Source: Verrucomicrobiota bacterium
GTDB taxonomy: Bacteria > Verrucomicrobiota > Kiritimatiellia > SS1-B-03-39 > UBA6053
NCBI GenBank assembly: GCA_020831635.1
Contig: JAFIGC010000012.1
Coordinates: 1 to 64,000, forward strand
Reading direction: 5' to 3'
Length of the DNA: 64,000 bases
The position numbers and the translations under genes are program-made. Under the pieces are notes generated by a model. The model was not told the origin of the DNA and searched no databases. It saw only the letters and a list, made by a program, of their open reading frames with translations. Position 1 is the stretch's first letter; each line of letters begins with the position of its first letter. This document shows positions 16,701 through 24,945 of the stretch, piece after piece.

Positions 16701-17807
16701 CGGGTTTGCGGCGGGCAGCGCGTCCTGCTCGGCGGCCATCCGCTGCATCCGCTCCCCGTGAAAGTCGAGCAGGGCCTCAAACTGGGGGCCGCCGGGCAAA
16801 CGGTTCGCATTCCCCAGCGTCTCGTCAAAGACCGCGGTCAAATCCCGCTTCAGCCCTCCCCGGGCCGGCTGGGTGGGCAGTCCGTGCGCCAACAGCGCGA
16901 AATCATGGAAATGGTTCCGCACATCGGACGGCGCGTCCAAGCGGGCCAGGTGGAACTGCGAACGGGTCAGGGCCCGCATCAAATCCGTTTGATGAAGCGC
17001 GTTGTCCGGATCCGCGCCGGGAAGAAAGACCTCCGCGGCGGTGCGTTGCGCCGTGTGCGAGCGCCAGGGCGTGGTCTCGGGCTGCCCGTCCAGATGGAAC
17101 GGATCCACCAAATTCATCTGCGCTTTGGTGTTCTCCTGTCCCACCCAGTAGGCAAAACTCCCCCGAAGTTCTTGATCGGGGCCCCGCACTGCCTGCTCCG
17201 GAAGCGCGATGGCATCCTCCGGGGCGTTGACCGATCCCGGCCCCACCAGCAGGACGTGTCCCGGAAGCGGCTGGAAAGGCGCGTGAAACGTCGCCGCCTC
17301 TGGGTCCGGGTTTTCGCCCGAAACCAGCCAGCCAAGTGGAGTTGCATAGTCCGGATTCAGCAACAGCGAAGCTTCGTCATCTCTCCGGAACCTGGCGGTG
17401 TCCACAATCCCGGTCCAAAACCGGTTGTTCTCATGCGGTGTCCCCGCGCCGAAGGCATCCGGAGGAAAGGATGCCCGCGTGTCCGGTCCGGCAAGCTCCT
17501 GCAAACGCGCGATCGCCAGCTCCCCGCCCAGGCGGGCGTGCGCCCGTGCTTGCAACTGTTGTTGATGCTGCACCACGTTCCGCAGTTCCATGCGAACCAC
17601 CGTCACAAAGGTCAGAACCATGACCAGCAGCAGGCTGATCACCAGCAAGGTCACCAGTAGGGCGGAACCTTTGCGAGTGCGGAGTTCGGAGTTCGGAGTG
17701 CGGAGTGGGGGGGGACAGGAGCGCCGATCGCCGCATCGGCAGGGGCGAAGGGGGCTGGAGGTGCGTTGCGAATGCGGAGTGGGGATTGTGGCGTTTGGCG
17801 TTTTCAT
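13794..17807 (-). CDS. Verru_Chthon cassette protein A (pseudopilin-like)
   Basis: 1337 residues. After a ~45-residue lead there is KGSALLVTLLVISLLLVMVL, a type IV pilin-like membrane helix, then VVRMELRNVVQHQQQLQARA and HARLGGELAIARLQELAGPD. This is the conserved N-terminal signature of Verru_Chthon A proteins. The long remainder is beta-rich and aromatic (EYAAASGGGDRLNLEAPVAW). A surface or secretion role with pseudopilins is assumed for the family; no B, C or D cassette partners are visible here. Residues ~20-45 (RPCRCGDRRS, LRTPNSELRTRK) are translated intergenic repeats (see 17711-17754), and no other ATG precedes the membrane helix. Confidence 0.8.
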   Translation of the reverse strand: MKTPNATIPTPHSQRTSSPLRPCRCGDRRSCPPPLRTPNSELRTRKGSALLVTLLVISLLLVMVLTFVTVVRMELRNVVQHQQQLQARAHARLGGELAIARLQELAGPDTRASFPPDAFGAGTPHENNRFWTGIVDTARFRRDDEASLLLNPDYATPLGWLVSGENPDPEAATFHAPFQPLPGHVLLVGPGSVNAPEDAIALPEQAVRGPDQELRGSFAYWVGQENTKAQMNLVDPFHLDGQPETTPWRSHTAQRTAAEVFLPGADPDNALHQTDLMRALTRSQFHLARLDAPSDVRNHFHDFALLAHGLPTQPARGGLKRDLTAVFDETLGNANRLPGGPQFEALLDFHGERMQRMAAEQDALPAANPGLLPAHEWNALNAIGTRADQRGNAHRVQLFPPFSDLTVARDPGGPRWEQLMSWASVHARQSQGQGVLPARQTATVSNPMPVIAKFNLGVYHTMDFPRIRLHLVPSVILWNPYSVPLSARDYFLVAEMAPESTHGGGFSLSFQVSHPNWNSGSRFWTPPYKMEFHVEGEHSFRFRLAATEIPAGGAVIFSLPAHERFEVVRNDGQAGYTFWPHRIDTGVLGHVENKWIQLTPGLHDGGGYSFYVEEPDIRPKIINSASTQDSGYAQGHYNWWDHAGAPLYFSDPDATWTNAVTDANGGLDPAYRAMCFNEGGLDLNNGWEIHRTAAIMIRGMGSPRRAANLVSHTSLGQAHLMLGGNTLETNANSNDITRRPWTYTHSLHNNVPKVLHHATPHFHPGLFPEIVGPPPSFNPSAPFRFNSPGFSPGFPMWGLSWGLRLPDNIYEYAAASGGGDRLNLEAPVAWLAHSNPAAAHQTRSGLGREQGYDRGSFEFDAPANYIGGFTIDPSYFDLAEHTPDDRHAFIGHSDGVSGGLATGEIPRAVLYEIPRSADEVVSVASLAHANPQSHGNPGNGIDLDSRLTRQHWLNNAAAPAYAFGNSLQPPLMHAHRVVRSFFATPHYPGDEETPPASIPYTREHLSGSDGFGGSGNDVFVTFRAFYDHSWILNHLFWDDFFFTPASNSRVVWGNGVAERDLDLSGTRAHIAGAFNVNSTSVDAWRALLYSLLDVEIPNQAGRAEAAPDEERIPFARFLRPHGPAFSPAAGDRYDDTENYSGYRRLSPTEIDALAAEIVREVQSRGPFLSLGDFVNRRLLRPEQDPRGHRLMGALQAAIERSGINDSQQHPADPSSRIVSADFPGTHTNGQPIFRGYDLTAASVARNHSAPGSFTQADLLARIGAVLTTRSDTFTVRAQGRHHSGAVAYCEFIVRRSGDYLDPEDSPETHPENVNPVNRNFGRRFEVISFRWLNPEEV
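17711..17754 (+). repeat. Covarying hairpin element, in-gene copy
   Basis: Core GCCGATCGCCGCATCGGC at 17723-17740 flanked by GGAGC and AGGGGCGAAGGGGG. Immediately to its left (17677-17705) is the 7-base repeat CGGAGTT/CGGAGTG. Both lie inside the N-terminal coding region of the Verru_Chthon A gene. Confidence 0.85.
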
Positions 17808-17808
17808 A

Positions 17809-20800
17809 TCAGGCGTTCTCCGGAATAGACCGTTCCCGGGGTTCGCCGAGGCCGGTCAGGGGGGTGCCATCTTCCTCAAACGGAATCAGGGTCAACATGC
17901 GAAAATAGCGGATGGCTTGGGCGACATCCAAATCCACCAGCTTGGCTTGAATCCGGTGATGGCCCGGTTGCAGTTCGATCACGGGGGTGAAGTTTTTCTC
18001 GTCCAGCGGGAGTTCCCGTCCATTCACGGCGATGCTCAGGGTCTTGGTCAGGGCTTTGGCCTGGAACTTCACACGAACAGTTTCGACCACCTCGACTTCC
18101 GTGACCGCGGCCACATGAATCAACTCCTCCCGCAGCGCATCCTCCTGCATTTTGCCGTTGGGGGCGAACATGCCGATGTTTCGGCCAAACCGGTGGGCCA
18201 GCTTTGAGTCGCACCAGAGCCGGGGACCGTCCAGCAACGATTCCTCGCGCAAGTCGCGGTAGCGTTGCGGGAACCATTCGGAGGCGCCGAGAACCGGTCT
18301 TTGCGGGTCCAGGTCCGTGACCTGGGCCGCATCCGGGTTCCTCAGCAGGGCGATGTCCCATTCCCCCAGACCCGTGTAGAGATCCCAGGCGCAGGCGCTT
18401 TTGTCGGTGCGTTCCTCTTTGCCCCAGGTCCAGGTGACTTCCACCTCCCAGCGGATCGCCCCCGCCTCTTCGTTCCAGGAAAAGGGACAGGGCATGACCA
18501 CCGGGCGGGAAATCGAGCCGGTGCATTGGCTGATCCGCTCCGTGCGTACCTGTTGCGCGGTCCAGGTCACCACCGCCTCCGCGCCGTCCGCCGGGGGCAG
18601 GAGCACCAGATCCGCGAGGGAAACCCGCGCCTGGCGGCGGTCGTAGCGGGGACTCAATTCGGTGCGGGGCTCGCGCAGCGCAACCGGTGCGTTCGAACTG
18701 GCTGCAACCGTTGCGTGAATGCGGATTTCCGCCCCTTCCGACACCAACCGCGTCGGCAAGACAAGATGCAAGGTTCTGTCCGCCCATGTCCACTCCATGC
18801 CCTCCGGACCCTCAACGCGCTTCGGTTTGCCGGTGTTACGCAGATGAATGTGAGTGGCGCGCCGCGCGGGCAGTCCGGGGAAACGCCCCTCGGTGCCGTG
18901 CAGGGTCAGGGTGACCTCATCGCCGGTGCGCGCCTGTTGTAGGCGGGTGCGGGCGATCTCGCCGCGTTGCCAGCCGTCGCCCTCGCCGGCGTCTTCGATG
19001 GCCACGCCTTGACCCGATCCGGGCCAACACTCGAAATGAAGTTCGGAGGGGTCGAGATCGGCGATGGCCCCGCGCGGACGCGGATCGATGGGGAGCACCG
19101 CGCCCTCGCGGACAAAAACCGGAACGCGGTTCAGGTCGCCCTCGACCACGACAAAGGTGTCGCCCTCGTGCCGCAGGCCGGTTTGCAGATCGACCCAAGC
19201 ACCCGGCGGCAGCCAGACGCTGCGTTCGGCGCGTCCGCCCGTCATGGGCGCGACGATGGGGGCGATGAGCAGGTCTTCGCCCAGCATCGCCTGATGGCGG
19301 GCCGCGTGGGCGGCCGGGGCGGTCGGGTGCGCGAACCACATGGGGGCGAGCGGGGCTACGCCGGTTTCGGTAAAGCGATGACTGGCGGCGATCCAAACCG
19401 GGAAATAGCGCAGGCGCATTTCCACGGCCACCCGGCAGGCCGTCTCCACCTCGGGACTGTAGGCCCAGGGACGGCGTTCGTGTTTGGGATTGTTGGAGGA
19501 ATGCAGGCGTAGGGTGGGCGACCAGCAGCCCCACTGCACCCAGCGGGTGTAAAGTTCCGGCGGGGTGGGCTGCAGGTGACCGCCGATGTCATGACTCCAC
19601 CAGCCCGCCATGGAGGCGGCGCTGTTGGCGGTGAAATCCACCTGTGAGGCCAGGGTTTCCCATTTGGTGTGGGTGTCGCCCGAAAATTGAATCGGATAGC
19701 GGTGCCCGCCCAGACCGCCCCAGCGGGAAAGCATCACCCCGCGGCGGTCGGCGCGGTCGTGATCGAGGTGATGCAGATGGTTCAGCCAGGCCAGCGGATC
19801 AAGGCCGTGCATTTCACAGACATCGCCCTGTTGCCAGTCCATCCACCAGAAATCCACGCCTTCGTCCTCGCGGGGATGGTGGAGACGACGGAAATACTGC
19901 TCCATAAAGGCGGGGTCGGAGCAGCGGAACGCCACGCGAGAGCCGTCCGCCGGATGCCCCAGCGCCTTGGCGAAGTCGGCATAATCCGCCTCAAAAGCCT
20001 GCACGCCGTTGGAGGGATGCAGATTGAGGGTGACCTTGAGTTCCTGGCGGTGACACCATTGAAGAAAGGCGGGCGGATCGGGAAAGAGGTCTTTGTTCCA
20101 GGTGTAGCCCGACCAATCCTTGGCCAGATGCCAGTCCATGTCCAGCACCAACACATCCAAGGGGAAATCGTGGGCGCGGAATTCCGCCACGATGTCCTTC
20201 AGATCCTGATCGCTGTAGCGCCAGTAACGGCTCCACCACATGCCCAGCACCGCGCGAGGCGGCGGCGGGGGGCGACCGGAAAGTTTGATCACATCCGCAA
20301 GCGCCCCCGCGAAGTCGTGGCCATGAAGAAGCAGATAGAAATCCTGCCCCCTGGGATCGCCAGGACTAATGACGAATGACGAGTGACGAGTGACGGGAGC
20401 GCCGATCGCCGTATCGGCAGGGGCCGGGGGGGCGGGATCGCGTGAGGCAAATCGGACCGTCCCCGAATCGTCCACCACCGCCCAGCCGTCCCGGGAGAGA
20501 TAGCCGGGGGATGTGGGCGGATCGCCGGCGGTGCCGTCGAGGGTGCGGGTGGTACCGCCGAGGGCGCCGAGCGGGGTCATGCCCGGCCGCCAGGTGCCCA
20601 TGGGGAATTTCACCTCGGTGTTTTCGGCGGTGAAGGGGCCGTCACCGTTTACCCGGATTTCCACGGCGTCGGTGCGGTACACGCCGTCCGCGTCCGCAGT
20701 CAGTTCCCGCCCGTGCTCGCGGTGTTGGGCGAAAAACGAGGGACGGTCGTCAAAGGAGCCCTGCGGATGATACTGGAAGCGGATGAGACGGTTGGAATAG

Positions 20801-20817
20801 GCGGTGATGCGAAACAT
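17809..20817 (-). CDS. Glycoside hydrolase family 31 enzyme
   Basis: 1002 residues from ATG 20817 (MFRITAYSNRLIRFQYH); the frame is open further upstream through repeats but has no credible start. An N-terminal galactose-mutarotase-like domain is followed by the (beta/alpha)8 barrel: LDVLVLDMDWHLAKDW, then VDFWWMDWQQG with predicted nucleophile D327, and FSGDTHTKWETL with predicted acid/base D381. GH31 enzymes are retaining alpha-glucosidases, alpha-xylosidases and relatives. The extra ~300-residue C-terminal region is beta-rich and unassigned. A dispersed hairpin repeat is read in frame around residues 129-152, in the linker before the barrel. The stop is two bases from the next gene's start region, suggesting one operon with Verru_Chthon A. 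Confidence 0.88.
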   Translation of the reverse strand: MFRITAYSNRLIRFQYHPQGSFDDRPSFFAQHREHGRELTADADGVYRTDAVEIRVNGDGPFTAENTEVKFPMGTWRPGMTPLGALGGTTRTLDGTAGDPPTSPGYLSRDGWAVVDDSGTVRFASRDPAPPAPADTAIGAPVTRHSSFVISPGDPRGQDFYLLLHGHDFAGALADVIKLSGRPPPPPRAVLGMWWSRYWRYSDQDLKDIVAEFRAHDFPLDVLVLDMDWHLAKDWSGYTWNKDLFPDPPAFLQWCHRQELKVTLNLHPSNGVQAFEADYADFAKALGHPADGSRVAFRCSDPAFMEQYFRRLHHPREDEGVDFWWMDWQQGDVCEMHGLDPLAWLNHLHHLDHDRADRRGVMLSRWGGLGGHRYPIQFSGDTHTKWETLASQVDFTANSAASMAGWWSHDIGGHLQPTPPELYTRWVQWGCWSPTLRLHSSNNPKHERRPWAYSPEVETACRVAVEMRLRYFPVWIAASHRFTETGVAPLAPMWFAHPTAPAAHAARHQAMLGEDLLIAPIVAPMTGGRAERSVWLPPGAWVDLQTGLRHEGDTFVVVEGDLNRVPVFVREGAVLPIDPRPRGAIADLDPSELHFECWPGSGQGVAIEDAGEGDGWQRGEIARTRLQQARTGDEVTLTLHGTEGRFPGLPARRATHIHLRNTGKPKRVEGPEGMEWTWADRTLHLVLPTRLVSEGAEIRIHATVAASSNAPVALREPRTELSPRYDRRQARVSLADLVLLPPADGAEAVVTWTAQQVRTERISQCTGSISRPVVMPCPFSWNEEAGAIRWEVEVTWTWGKEERTDKSACAWDLYTGLGEWDIALLRNPDAAQVTDLDPQRPVLGASEWFPQRYRDLREESLLDGPRLWCDSKLAHRFGRNIGMFAPNGKMQEDALREELIHVAAVTEVEVVETVRVKFQAKALTKTLSIAVNGRELPLDEKNFTPVIELQPGHHRIQAKLVDLDVAQAIRYFRMLTLIPFEEDGTPLTGLGEPRERSIPENA
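20362..20430 (+). repeat. Hairpin element plus 7-base repeat inside GH31
   Basis: Core GCCGATCGCCGTATCGGC at 20401-20418, preceded by the 7-base repeat GACGAAT/GACGAGT (20371-20396) and followed by AGGGGCCGGGGGGGCG. The insert length keeps the GH31 frame open; it is translated on the minus strand as PADTAIGAPVTRHSSFVIS. Confidence 0.85.
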
Positions 20818-20820
20818 GGG

Positions 20821-20895
20821 GAGTGAGGAGTGCGGAGTGAGGAATGCGGAGTGCCGATCAGACGGATCAGTCGGATCGGTCTGATCCGTCGGATG
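20821..20895. repeat. 7-base GAGTGCG repeat followed by GATC palindrome
   Basis: GAGTGAGGAGTGCGGAGTG-type heptamers at 20821-20852, then GATC repeats at 20856-20893 (CGATCAGACGGATCAGTC ... GATCCGTCGG). It begins four bases upstream of the GH31 ATG, leaving no obvious ribosome-binding site except GGAGTG itself. Confidence 0.8.
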
Positions 20896-20948
20896 AGTGC
20901 GCGTTTCCGAGTGTCGGAAGCGCGCCAAAAACTTTTTCCGAGGGTCGG

Positions 20949-20988
20949 AAAAAAACACCCGGCAGGGGAGATCCGTGCCGGGTGTTTG
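20949..20988 (-). terminator. Rho-independent terminator of PEP-CTERM gene
   Basis: On the minus strand AACACCCGGCA pairs with TGCCGGGTGTT across ~11 bases, followed directly by TTTTTTTCC. It lies 20-60 bases past the stop at 21008. The strongest classical terminator in the window. Confidence 0.85.
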
Positions 20989-21007
20989 GTTTCGGGGAAA
21001 GAGGCGC

Positions 21008-21868
21008 TTACTTCCGGCGATGGAAGAGGGCCAGCGCACCTAACGCGATTCCCAGCAGCATCAAAGTGCCGGGTTCGGGGATGACGGTGACCGCTTCAAG
21101 ACCCGCGTCTCCTGAAAGCGTGCTCAGGCGCAGGGCATCAAAATAGGTTGTGCCTCCGGTGTTGCCGCGTTTTCCGATCCAAAGGGTGGTCACATCACTC
21201 AGAAGGGCCGAAGAGGTACTGACGGTTGGGGCTCCCAAATCTCCGGCGGTTAAGGGAATGGTGTCCGATTCTTCAAAAATCCAGACATCCAAACTGTTGG
21301 TTGTGGTATTGCCACGGGCAAGGAAGAGATAGGTGATGTCGGCGGTTGCCGAACCGGTCGTTGGGGCCGACCATGTCGAGGCATTCCCGGTGGCAATGAA
21401 AGGACGCAGTGTGGAACCTTCATTGTGCAAGCCAAAGGAAGTGGAAGTGTTGAAACTGGTGTTGGTGGGTTCTATGCTATTAACCGTTCCAAGGTTAAAG
21501 ATCGAGTAGCTATCAACGGTATCGTTTACATTCCGTTGGTGCAGGGCACTAAACCAGAACTCCCCGGACAAGGCGGTGCCTGAAACCGTGGTGTATGAGC
21601 CTCGGCCGTTCGCTTCACTTGCATTCGTCCTGGCAGCCCCAGTGTCCGCATTCCCCTGGGGGTTGTAGTTTGCGTTTGAAAAGCTGAGATTCACAGTGTC
21701 CACAAAACGAAGTTGATTCGTTCCACCGCCCCAATTCGTTCCGTTCGCCAAGTTGGAATCATTGGCCTCAAAATCATCGGGATGGAAATACTCTTCAAAA
21801 ATCAAGGTTGCGGAGGCGGTGGTCAGGGCGGTCAGTGCCGCGAGAAGTGTGATGATTCTTGTTTTCAT
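21008..21868 (-). CDS. Secreted PEP-CTERM protein
   Basis: 286 residues from ATG 21868, preceded by GGAGAAAAAGAAC. The signal peptide is MKTRIITLLAALTALTTASA. The body is Asn/Thr/Ser/Gly-rich beta-sandwich (EYFHPDDFEANDSNLANGTN; YFDALRLSTLSGD, a laminin-G/LamG-like ending). Sorting tail: VIPEPGTLMLLG, hydrophobic helix, HRRK. Expected to be exported and processed by exosortase. The open frame continues upstream to 21991, but that part has no signal and is rejected. It is divergent from the XylR-type regulator at 22064, which may control it. Confidence 0.88.
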   Translation of the reverse strand: MKTRIITLLAALTALTTASATLIFEEYFHPDDFEANDSNLANGTNWGGGTNQLRFVDTVNLSFSNANYNPQGNADTGAARTNASEANGRGSYTTVSGTALSGEFWFSALHQRNVNDTVDSYSIFNLGTVNSIEPTNTSFNTSTSFGLHNEGSTLRPFIATGNASTWSAPTTGSATADITYLFLARGNTTTNSLDVWIFEESDTIPLTAGDLGAPTVSTSSALLSDVTTLWIGKRGNTGGTTYFDALRLSTLSGDAGLEAVTVIPEPGTLMLLGIALGALALFHRRK

Positions 21869-22063
21869 GTTCTTTTTCTCCTGGTTTTGGGTATTCTTCG
21901 GTTTACACTGTTGCGTGGGGATGGATGTGGGTCGGATTGACTTGAGCAATGTGTCCGTTTCTTGATGTTTACATGATAAAGTGTCCCACAAAACCCGGAT
22001 TCTGACAATCCGCCCCAGCGAAAAACTTATTGTGTTTCAGCGCAAATCAGGTAGTTTGTCGGG

Positions 22064-23209
22064 ATGAGTGGCAAACAGATCTATTTTCTGGTGAACATGA
22101 CGACCTCGTTTGAGGAGCGGATTTTGCGGGGCATGGCCCGCTTCGCGCGGGCGCAAAACCCCCGTTGGAGGCTGAGGTGGGGGGCCAAGCTCGATGAGGA
22201 TATTTCAAAAGATTGTAACGGCATTGTGATGTTTGCGGTGAATCCAGACGCCTTGGCTCTGGTTCGGGACTGCGGTCTGCCGGTGGTGGCCACCAGCACC
22301 CGGCATTTGAAAGATGGCTTCCCCTGCGTGGTGACGGATGACCAGGCGATCGGAGAACTGGCCGCCACCCACTTTCGGGAAAGGTTCTACCGGTCGTTTG
22401 CGTATTTGGGCCCCGACAATGTCGCCTTCGGCGTGGCCCGTCAGCAGGCCTTCGCGCGGGCCCTGACCCCGGAGCCGGTGAGGGTGTTGCACCTGCGGGA
22501 GGGGGTCGCCCTTGAGGTGCGGCTGCGGGATCTGCGGAGGGATTTGGAACGGCTTCCGCCGCAAACGGCGGTGTTCTGCGCCAATGATGTGTTTGCGCGC
22601 ATGGTGCTGACGGTCCTCGAACACAGCGCCCGCAAGGTGCCGGGGGATCTGTCGGTGATGGGGGTGGATGCGGATGAACTGGTCGGCCTGAGCTGTCCGG
22701 TGGATTTGACCAGCATTGATTCCGCCCCGGAACGGATCGGGGAGCGGGCCATTGAACTCCTGGGACGCATGATCGACCGGCCCGGCCATGTGCCCGCGGA
22801 CCGGGTGGAGCGCGTGCGGCCCGCCGGCGTCGTCGAAGGCTCTTCCACGGATGCCCTCGCGACAGAGGACGCGTTGGTGGAGCGGGCCGGACAGTTGATT
22901 CGTCAGCACGCCTTCGACCGCGACTACAGCATCGACCAACTCGCGCGGGACACGGGGTGTTCGCGCCGTTCCCTGGAAGTCCGGTTTTCGGAGGTGACCG
23001 ATATGGGTATTTCCCGTCACATTTGGAAGCTGCGGATGGACCGGGCCAAGGAATTGTTGCTCACCACGCCCCGAACCCTCACGGAGATCGCGGAGGCCGC
23101 CGGGTTTTCCAGCGCCTACCATTTGTGCGAGAAATTCAAAAAAGAAACCGGGATCACGCCGGGGCGGTTTCGGAAAAAGAAGTCAGAGGCAAAAATGGAT
23201 CTGGGCTAA
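22064..23209 (+). CDS. XylR-family regulator (PBP-like sensor + AraC HTH)
   Basis: 381 residues. Residues ~5-265 are a LacI-like sensor (CNGIVMFAVNPDALALVRDC, TAVFCANDVFARMVLTVLE, LSVMGVDADELVG). Residues ~275-375 are an AraC-type DNA-binding domain (SIDQLARDTGCSRRSLEVRF; LTEIAEAAGFSSAYHLCEKF; ETGITPGRFR). The second such regulator in the window, a weak paralogue of the one at 9339. It is divergent from a PEP-CTERM gene, across a 195-base gap that must contain both promoters. The ligand is unknown. Confidence 0.87.
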   Translation: MSGKQIYFLVNMTTSFEERILRGMARFARAQNPRWRLRWGAKLDEDISKDCNGIVMFAVNPDALALVRDCGLPVVATSTRHLKDGFPCVVTDDQAIGELAATHFRERFYRSFAYLGPDNVAFGVARQQAFARALTPEPVRVLHLREGVALEVRLRDLRRDLERLPPQTAVFCANDVFARMVLTVLEHSARKVPGDLSVMGVDADELVGLSCPVDLTSIDSAPERIGERAIELLGRMIDRPGHVPADRVERVRPAGVVEGSSTDALATEDALVERAGQLIRQHAFDRDYSIDQLARDTGCSRRSLEVRFSEVTDMGISRHIWKLRMDRAKELLLTTPRTLTEIAEAAGFSSAYHLCEKFKKETGITPGRFRKKKSEAKMDLG

Positions 23210-23313
23210 CCTCAAAACACGGAGGATTCGAACAGAAGCACGCAAAGGGAGCGAAGGTTTTTCCATCGTGCTGGCTCTGCTCCCTCCGCGGCCTCCTGTT
23301 CAAAAATCCCGAT

Positions 23314-23357
23314 TTTCAAAAGCGCACCTTGCTTTTTGATATTTTTTGTGAAGTTTG
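23314..23357 (+). repeat. 44-base dispersed repeat, copy 1
   Basis: ATTTTCAAAAGCGCACCTTG followed by CtTTTTGATATTT and TGAAGTtTGAA. A second copy lies at 25432-25475 with only a few differences. Upstream, 23225-23262 holds an AACAGAAGCACGCAAAGG-type dispersed motif. Confidence 0.75.
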
Positions 23358-23406
23358 AATGGAGAACTCGTACCTCTACACGCAACCCGTCAACCTACAG
23401 AAAAAC

Positions 23407-24417
23407 ATGAAAACCATCGTCTTCAGCGCGGAGTCTTATGAACGGCCTTTTTTTGAGCGGATCAATGCGGCATACGGTCATGATCTGGGCTTTATCGAGG
23501 CCCAGCTCAATGCGGACACGGTGAGCCTGGCCAAGGGGATCGATTGCGTCTGTGCGTTTGTGAATGACCGCTTGAACGCGGAGATCCTCGAAAAGCTTTC
23601 CGAGGGGGGCACCCGCCTGATCGCCCTGCGGAGCGCCGGGTTCAATCACGTGGATTTGGAAGCCGCCGAACGCTTGGGGCTGCAAGTGGTGCGGGTCCCG
23701 GCCTATTCGCCCCACGCGGTGGCCGAACATGCCATTTGTCTGATGATGTCCTTGAACCGGAAAGTTCACCGGGCCTACAACCGGGTGCGGGAAGGGAATT
23801 TTCAACTGCACGGATTGATGGGGTTCGATGTGCATGGCAAAACCGTCGGGATTGTCGGCACCGGCAAAATCGGGGAATGCGCGGCCACGATTCTCAAGGG
23901 CTTCGGCTGTCGATTGCTGGGATTCGATCCGTATGTGAATCCCGCATGCCAAGCCCTGGGCATGGAATACGTGGACCTGAAAACGCTGTTCGCCGAGTCC
24001 GACATCATCAGTCTGCACTGTCCGCTGACTCCCGACACCAAACATCTCATCGATGCGGAGGCGATTGCCACCATGAAAGACGGTGTGCAAATTCTCAACA
24101 CCAGCCGGGGGGCGGTGGTGGACACGGCGGCGGTGATCGAGGCGCTCAAAAAAGGAAAAATAGGCAGCGTTGGTCTGGATGTGTACGAAGAAGAGGGCGA
24201 TTTCTTTTTTCGAAATCTGTCCAATACCGTGCTTCAGGATGATCAACTGGCCCGATTGCTGACCTTTCCCAACGTGATCATCACCGGACATCAGGCCTTT
24301 TTCACCGAGGAGGCCCTACATGGGATCGTGGACACCACCTTGGCGAACATTCAAAAAGTGGAGCGGGACGGGAAATCGGGGAACGAGGTTTCGATTCAAA
24401 AACATGTGGTTGGGTGA
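23407..24417 (+). CDS. D-isomer 2-hydroxyacid dehydrogenase (D-lactate dehydrogenase-like)
   Basis: 336 residues from ATG 23407 (an upstream in-frame ATG at 23359 lies next to a dispersed repeat and lacks a ribosome site). Motifs: LRSAGFNHVDL near residue 77, NAD-binding GIVGTGKIGECAATILKGFG near 150, SLHCPLTPDTKHLID, NTSRGAVVDTAAVIEALKKG with the catalytic Arg, GLDVYEEEGDFFF, and ITGHQAFFTEEAL with the catalytic His. The DVYE-x-E-x-x-FF segment is typical of fermentative LdhA. It would reduce pyruvate to D-lactate with NADH. It stands alone after a XylR-type gene. Confidence 0.88.
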   Translation: MKTIVFSAESYERPFFERINAAYGHDLGFIEAQLNADTVSLAKGIDCVCAFVNDRLNAEILEKLSEGGTRLIALRSAGFNHVDLEAAERLGLQVVRVPAYSPHAVAEHAICLMMSLNRKVHRAYNRVREGNFQLHGLMGFDVHGKTVGIVGTGKIGECAATILKGFGCRLLGFDPYVNPACQALGMEYVDLKTLFAESDIISLHCPLTPDTKHLIDAEAIATMKDGVQILNTSRGAVVDTAAVIEALKKGKIGSVGLDVYEEEGDFFFRNLSNTVLQDDQLARLLTFPNVIITGHQAFFTEEALHGIVDTTLANIQKVERDGKSGNEVSIQKHVVG

Positions 24418-24600
24418 GGGGTTGTGGGTTGCCAGTTGCTGGTTGCCAGTTGCCGGTTGAAAACCGTAGATCGGCAGTCCCTTGCCGATGATTTGTTTTC
24501 GGAGTAACGAGCGCGGCGAAGCCGCTTTGGAGTGCGTGTAGCGAGCTCTGCGAAGCTACCGCTTTGGGGCTGGAAGGGGCACCCAAACATTTCATCCGCC
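24418..24600. repeat. Repeat cluster after the dehydrogenase
   Basis: Begins at the stop codon with a heptamer array of form GTTGCCAGTTGCTGG (24421-24465), the same family as the array between nrdB and nrdA in reverse orientation. Then GATCGGCAGTCCCTTGCCGAT and an element containing CGCTTTGGAGTGCG and GCTACCGCTTTGGGG, which recurs near 58498-58560. Confidence 0.7.
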
Positions 24601-24610
24601 CATTCGAATA

Positions 24611-24853
24611 TTATAAATTTCTTTGGGCATTGAACCGTTCCACACTGGCGATGTAGACGAATGGGGCAAAGACAGGCGCACAAAGGAACAGCACAACCCA
24701 CAAGATCTTGTCATGCTTTGCGGGGAACTGATCGTCCTCTGATACCATGACACTGGTCAATGCCCTGAACCAGACCTTGCACAAGAACCAGATGAATCCG
24801 ATGATTCCTATGAACATCAGTAAGGGCAGGTATGGCAGTAAGCTGAAAATCAT
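24611..24853 (-). CDS. Small two-helix membrane protein
   Basis: 80 residues with two predicted membrane helices (MIFSLLPYLPLLMFIGIIGF and ILWVVLFLCAPVFAPFVYIA) joined by a polar loop. The second helix resembles PLD_N-type small membrane proteins, where a W-x-x-x-x-L-x-x-P pattern is common. Function unknown. It lies upstream of a repeat cluster and downstream of the lipoprotein-like gene on the same strand. Confidence 0.5.
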   Translation of the reverse strand: MIFSLLPYLPLLMFIGIIGFIWFLCKVWFRALTSVMVSEDDQFPAKHDKILWVVLFLCAPVFAPFVYIASVERFNAQRNL

Positions 24854-24945
24854 TCTATTTCTCCTTGGAAAGTTTTGGAGGTTTCAAAGCAGAGTGTAAG
24901 TGGGCGGTTGGAAAATCACAAGATGATTTGGAGTGATACTTTCAG

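Noticed and set aside
20818-21039. N-terminal extension of GH31 containing T-D-Q-T-D-P-T-D-P
   Set aside because: It is translated GATC repeat and terminator; the GH31 fold begins at 20817.
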